Shown here piece after piece: positions 5,694 to 7,896 of a stretch of DNA of 7,896 nt. The notes under the pieces were generated by a model, which was given only the letters and a program-made list of their open reading frames with translations, was not told where the DNA came from and ran no database searches. The stretch comes from Thermoplasmata archaeon (GTDB lineage Archaea > Thermoplasmatota > Thermoplasmata > Lutacidiplasmatales > UBA184). A program made the translations under genes and the position numbers. How positions within the stretch are numbered: position 1 is the stretch's first letter; every line of letters begins with the position of its first letter. Location: NCBI GenBank assembly GCA_021828085.1, contig JAKATE010000089.1, positions 1 through 7,896 of the forward strand. Direction: 5' to 3'.

Positions 5694-5717
5694 GCAACCA
5701 GCCGATTGAACGTACAG
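5694..5717. repeat. Right terminal inverted repeat (24 bp)
   Basis: It reads GCAACCAGCCG, then A, then TTGAACGTACAG. It is the reverse complement of 1419-1442 with one difference in 24. Similarity stops beyond the 24th base on the inner side. Confidence 0.95.
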
Positions 5718-5725
5718 CCCGTCAC
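5718..5725. repeat. Target-site duplication, right copy
   Basis: CCCGTCAC is identical in sequence and orientation to 1411-1418 and directly abuts the right inverted repeat. Confidence 0.92.
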
Positions 5726-5744
5726 ACCCACGGAAGGGAAGCTA

Positions 5745-5753
5745 TTGATATAC
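5745..5753 (+). promoter_or_regulatory. TATA box of the eIF1 gene
   Basis: TTGATATAC is centred about 30 bases before the TTG at 5779, with a purine-rich GGAAGGGAAG stretch upstream that could act as a TFB recognition element. The transposon duplication ends at 5725, only 19 bases upstream, so this core promoter survived the insertion but everything farther upstream is now transposon DNA. Confidence 0.55.
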
Positions 5754-5778
5754 CGCCGTCCTCTTCTCCACTGACACC

Positions 5779-6057
5779 TTGCAGGACTACGACCCTCTCC
5801 GGGAAGTTACCCAAGAACTCGACAGAGAAGAAGCCGTTCTGAGCGTCCGCGTGGAGCGGCGTCGGTACAACAAACCGACGACGGTCATCACGGGATTCCC
5901 GAAGGACGCTGACCTTCATGGGATCGCGAAGCAGCTCAAGACCTCGCTCGCCACCGGAGGGACCGGCAAGGACGGGGAGATCGTCCTGCTGGGCGACCAC
6001 GGACGGCGCGCGAGGGAGAAGCTCGAGACCCTCGGCTACCACGTCGCCGAGGCGTGA
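5779..6057 (+). CDS. Translation initiation factor eIF1 (SUI1 family)
   Basis: A 92-residue archaeal eIF1 homologue, which binds the small ribosomal subunit near the P site and helps check start-codon choice. The core SUI1 fold is evident: VERRRYNKPTTVITGFP (25-41), then DLHGIAKQLKTSLATGGTGKDGEIVLLGDH, split here as the helix at 45-55 and the hallmark loop ATGGTGKDGEIVLLGDH (58-74). A last helix and strand follow (RAREKLETLGYHV). The start is TTG at 5779-5781. No ATG or GTG gives a full domain, and the TATA box spacing points to a leaderless or nearly leaderless mRNA. It is followed after 33 bp by a small gene on the same strand, probably co-transcribed. Length and motifs are normal for the family. 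Confidence 0.92.
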   Translation: MQDYDPLREVTQELDREEAVLSVRVERRRYNKPTTVITGFPKDADLHGIAKQLKTSLATGGTGKDGEIVLLGDHGRRAREKLETLGYHVAEA

Positions 6058-6090
6058 GCGGTCGGCTCCAGGGAGGGAGCGGGGTCAGCG

Positions 6091-6417
6091 ATGACCACCC
6101 AGCCCCTTCAGCCCGATGGCGACGACCTGGAAGCGCCGTTGGCGCTGGGCGACCCGTTGCTCGAACGGGCCGTCCAACTTTACAGCGAACTTCGTTTGAT
6201 CAAGCGGCCACCGGAGAGCGCCCCCGGGGCCGAGCGGAAGACCGTCCGATGGCTCGGGGAAGAGGCGGAGAGGCTCGGACGGAGCTTTGACCCCGACTGG
6301 GTCCCCTGGCTCCGACGGGCGTTCCTCGAGATCGAGGGCGATGTCAAGGAGAGCGTGGCCAGGCGGCGTTTCGCCCGGCACGGGGCCCCCGGCGGAGCCG
6401 GGAGCCCCCGTCGCTGA
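6091..6417 (+). CDS. Small hypothetical protein downstream of eIF1
   Basis: A 108-residue protein I do not recognise. It looks mainly helical and charged: LLERAVQLYSELRLIKR (23-39), KTVRWLGEEAERLG (50-63) and PDWVPWLRRAFLEIEGDVKE (68-87), with a basic, Gly-rich tail. There is no signal peptide, membrane span or cysteine pair. The ATG at 6091 follows a GGGAGGGAG stretch about 12-20 bases upstream, and the gene starts 33 bp after the eIF1 stop, so the two likely share a transcript. It ends 9 bp from the 3' end of the convergent peptidase gene. The reading frame is credible because it fills the gap neatly between two genes; the function is unknown. Confidence 0.6.
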   Translation: MTTQPLQPDGDDLEAPLALGDPLLERAVQLYSELRLIKRPPESAPGAERKTVRWLGEEAERLGRSFDPDWVPWLRRAFLEIEGDVKESVARRRFARHGAPGGAGSPRR

Positions 6418-6426
6418 GCGAGGCGT

Positions 6427-7293
6427 TCAGCTGTGGTGCCAGGTGACCGAGAAGTCCTCACCGGAGCCGGTGAGCCCGCTCGGCGCCGCCTTGACGTAGT
6501 TCTTCCCGGACATCGTGATCTCGGCCGCGGCCCAGGAGGAGTCCTGGATCGCACCCGTGGTGCTGCCGAAGGTCGCGGTGCACGCTGTGAAGTCGACCGT
6601 CCCGAAGTCCGAGAGCGGAAGGACACGGCCGGAGGAGGGGGCTTCCGCGATCCACTCGGCGCTCGAGCGCTGAGCGTTGCTGACGCTGCCGTTCTGGAAG
6701 TAGTTCCAGTGAGCGGTGGCGTCCGCGACGTTGACCTCGAAGTTCGTGCCGCCGGTCCAGAGGACCTCGGCCGTGATCACATCGCCGGGGGCCACGGGGT
6801 ACTGGGTGGTCGGGAGGTTCACGGGGTAGGCCGGGTAGAACTCGTACCAGGCGTAGTAGGTGGGCGTCCCGGACGCGCAGTCCGAGTCCGTGCCCGTCTG
6901 CTCCACGGTGGAGCTCGAGTATCCGTCGATGCCGACCCAGAACGCGGAGTAGGAGGCAGAGGGGCCGCACTGGACGCTCGGCTGGGTCCAGCTGCCCTTG
7001 ACGTCGCTGACGACGTTCGTCGCGGGCGAGGAGAGGCAGGACTCCGCCGCGTACCCGCCCCAGTTGGAGCTCGAGGTCGGCGTGACGTTGCCGGTCCCAC
7101 ATGAGCCGGTCCCGCCACCGCCGCCGTGGCCGTGGCCGTTGCCGAACTGCACGTTGGAAGCCGCGACCGCGTGGGCGACCGCTGCTCCGGATAGGAGGGC
7201 TGGTAGCAGGAGGACCGCGAGGGCTGCGATCCCAGCGGGGGCCAAAGTCGCCAAAGTTGCACGTCGGTGAGACCGGAGGGGTTGGCTGGTCAT
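6427..7293 (-). CDS. Secreted glutamic peptidase (eqolisin, MEROPS family G1)
   Basis: A 288-residue secreted endopeptidase of the kind active at acid pH. The N-terminus (RSHRRATLATLAPAGIAAL, then a hydrophobic run to about residue 44, ending AHAVAA) is a signal peptide. A Gly/His-rich linker (50-69) follows. The mature domain shows SSNWGGYA (75-82), SWTQPSV (101-107), AFWVGIDGYSSSTVEQTGTD (118-136), YYAWYEFYP (146-154), PGDVITAEV (169-177) and AEWIAEAP (212-219). By alignment to scytalidoglutamic peptidase the catalytic pair Q53/E136 corresponds to Q132 and E213. The ATG at 7291-7293 was chosen because the signal peptide starts there, and a TTTATTCTC TATA box is centred about 26 bases upstream. 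The frame stays open for 95 more codons upstream but that part looks non-coding. G1 peptidases are best known from fungi, with homologues in bacteria and archaea. Confidence 0.92.
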   Translation of the reverse strand: MTSQPLRSHRRATLATLAPAGIAALAVLLLPALLSGAAVAHAVAASNVQFGNGHGHGGGGGTGSCGTGNVTPTSSSNWGGYAAESCLSSPATNVVSDVKGSWTQPSVQCGPSASYSAFWVGIDGYSSSTVEQTGTDSDCASGTPTYYAWYEFYPAYPVNLPTTQYPVAPGDVITAEVLWTGGTNFEVNVADATAHWNYFQNGSVSNAQRSSAEWIAEAPSSGRVLPLSDFGTVDFTACTATFGSTTGAIQDSSWAAAEITMSGKNYVKAAPSGLTGSGEDFSVTWHHS

Positions 7294-7314
7294 CGAACGA
7301 CCTGCCGCCGGCTC

Positions 7315-7323
7315 GAGAATAAA
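7315..7323 (-). promoter_or_regulatory. TATA box of the glutamic peptidase gene
   Basis: The minus strand reads TTTATTCTC, the only AT-rich patch in the region, centred about 26-27 bases before the ATG at 7293. This spacing implies a leaderless mRNA and supports the chosen start over more upstream starts in the same frame. Confidence 0.6.
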
Positions 7324-7380
7324 TCTTCCGTCGGGCAGAACGTCGCGTGGGCTCCCGACGCATGCCGGTACACCGCATGA

Positions 7381-7438
7381 CCCCCAATGGGGGACCGCCG
7401 TGTCGCGCCCCTGGAGGCTTCCCCGGCTCGGGGGGGGG
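7381..7438. other. Intergenic hairpins and a run of nine G
   Basis: CCCCC-AAT-GGGGG (7381-7393) and CCCCG-GCT-CGGGG (7421-7433) are two short hairpins, the second running into nine consecutive G (7430-7438). They lie between the stop of the zinc-ribbon gene and the peptidase promoter, both on the minus strand. They may help end the upstream transcript, but no T-run follows. The G run is also a spot where sequencing errors are likely. Confidence 0.3.
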
Positions 7439-7490
7439 CGGTGCCGGGGATCGGTCGGAGGCCTGGACGCCGCGCTCCGAGAACGGAGGC

Positions 7491-7868
7491 TCAAGACCGA
7501 GGTCGCACCGGCCACTCGCCGCAGACCCGGCAGAAGTCGGTCTCTCTCGAGACCAACTGATAGCCGCAGGCCGGACAAGGGTCGTCCCCGTTCCGGGCGA
7601 CCGGAGGGCGGTCCCCGAACTCCTGCCGGAACACGCGGTAGTAGGCGAGGTGCTCCGGGTCCCTCAGTCGGACCCCGTCCTCCTGCAAGACCCGCGCCCG
7701 CTCCCTTTCGAACTCGTGGGGCGGGATCTCTCGCTCAAAGAAGCTCCGAAGGGCGGCGCTGCCGGAGCCCACCTCGATGGGATCCTTTCGGCGCCATCGG
7801 TTCGGGACTTCGGGGAACGCGAGGCGGAGGAGGTACTTGCCGTGGGTCGTCCCGTCGACGGTCCGCAC
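7491..7868 (-). CDS. Hypothetical protein with C-terminal zinc ribbon
   Basis: A 125-residue protein, function not recognised. The C-terminus has CPAC (98-101) and CRVC (113-116), a four-cysteine zinc ribbon of the kind used to bind nucleic acid or protein. The N-terminal part (1-90) is charged, with a probable strand KYLLRLAFPEVPN and a helix EFERERARVLQEDG, then DPEHLAYYRVFRQEF. There is no signal peptide or membrane span. The GTG at 7866-7868 has GAGGT eight bases upstream. The frame stays open to the window edge, so the real start may lie upstream and the gene may be partial here. It lies about 200 bp upstream of the peptidase gene on the same strand, but the peptidase has its own promoter. 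Confidence 0.65.
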   Translation of the reverse strand: MRTVDGTTHGKYLLRLAFPEVPNRWRRKDPIEVGSGSAALRSFFEREIPPHEFERERARVLQEDGVRLRDPEHLAYYRVFRQEFGDRPPVARNGDDPCPACGYQLVSRETDFCRVCGEWPVRPRS

Positions 7869-7896
7869 CTTTGAGGACCTCGGGAGGGTGAGGGAA

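Larger units (their letters stand above)
1419..5717. mobile_element. Complete 4.3-kb MULE-type transposon with a nested IS110-family element
   Basis: The element is bounded by 24-bp terminal inverted repeats that differ at one position, and by a perfect 8-bp direct duplication of host sequence. Transposase-mediated insertion of the whole 4,299-bp unit, or of an ancestor to which the IS110 part was added later, is therefore well supported. In order it holds a MULE-like transposase (minus, whose stop codon lies inside the left repeat), an IS110-family transposase (plus) and a 145-residue accessory protein (minus). TIR length, 8-bp duplication and a D-D-E transposase with a C-x2-H signature agree with the IS256/Mutator superfamily. 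I cannot assign a named IS. All three reading frames are intact, which suggests a recent or still active insertion. Confidence 0.92.

Noticed and set aside
6433..7104. A 223-codon plus-strand frame.
   Set aside because: It is antisense to the peptidase, whose catalytic motifs are intact; the frame has Val/Gly/Arg-rich shadow composition.
7294..7578. Upstream 95-codon extension of the glutamic peptidase frame.
   Set aside because: It would bury the signal peptide inside the protein and place the TATA box within the coding region.
7347..7874. Two overlapping plus-strand frames of 163 and 175 codons.
   Set aside because: They cover the zinc-ribbon gene and intergenic hairpins, with no motif and Arg/Pro/Gly-rich composition.

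Overview
The window is very GC-rich and looks archaeal. A eukaryotic/archaeal-type initiation factor eIF1 (SUI1) is encoded near the centre, and several genes have a TATA-like box centred about 26-27 bases upstream of the start codon, as expected for leaderless archaeal transcripts. A kdpF-kdpA pair, a degenerate receiver protein and a secreted acid-type glutamic peptidase would suit a high-GC member of the Thermoplasmatota, but this placement is an inference.

Layout: (1) 1-724, minus strand: the small gene kdpF followed by the 5' part of kdpA (196 codons, running off the left edge), the start of a Kdp high-affinity K+ uptake operon. (2) 850-1287, minus strand: a receiver-like protein that has lost its phospho-acceptor Asp. 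(3) 1411-5725: a complete mobile element. It has 24-bp terminal inverted repeats (23 of 24 identical) at 1419-1442 and 5694-5717 and a perfect 8-bp target duplication (CCCGTCAC) on both sides. It carries a MULE/IS256-like DDE transposase with an N-terminal zinc ribbon (minus), an IS110-family DEDD transposase (plus) and a 145-residue accessory protein of unknown role (minus). (4) 5779-6417, plus strand: eIF1 and a small unknown protein. (5) 6427-7293, minus strand: a G1-family glutamic peptidase with a signal peptide. (6) 7491-7868, minus strand: a small protein with a C-terminal zinc ribbon.

The 4,299-bp element sits in what was a roughly 184-bp space between two divergent host genes (receiver-like protein and eIF1), about 20 bp upstream of the eIF1 TATA box. 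The simplest reading is nested. An outer MULE-type transposon, with the accessory gene and transposase both on the minus strand, contains an IS110-family element on the opposite strand between those two genes. The non-coding stretches on both sides of the IS110 transposase (about 3240-3442 and 5019-5101) are packed with stem-loops, and the upstream one is closed by a 17-bp stem. These are candidates for the bridge (guide) RNA that IS110 recombinases use. No tRNA, rRNA or CRISPR array was seen, and no stretch over 300 bases lacks a gene.
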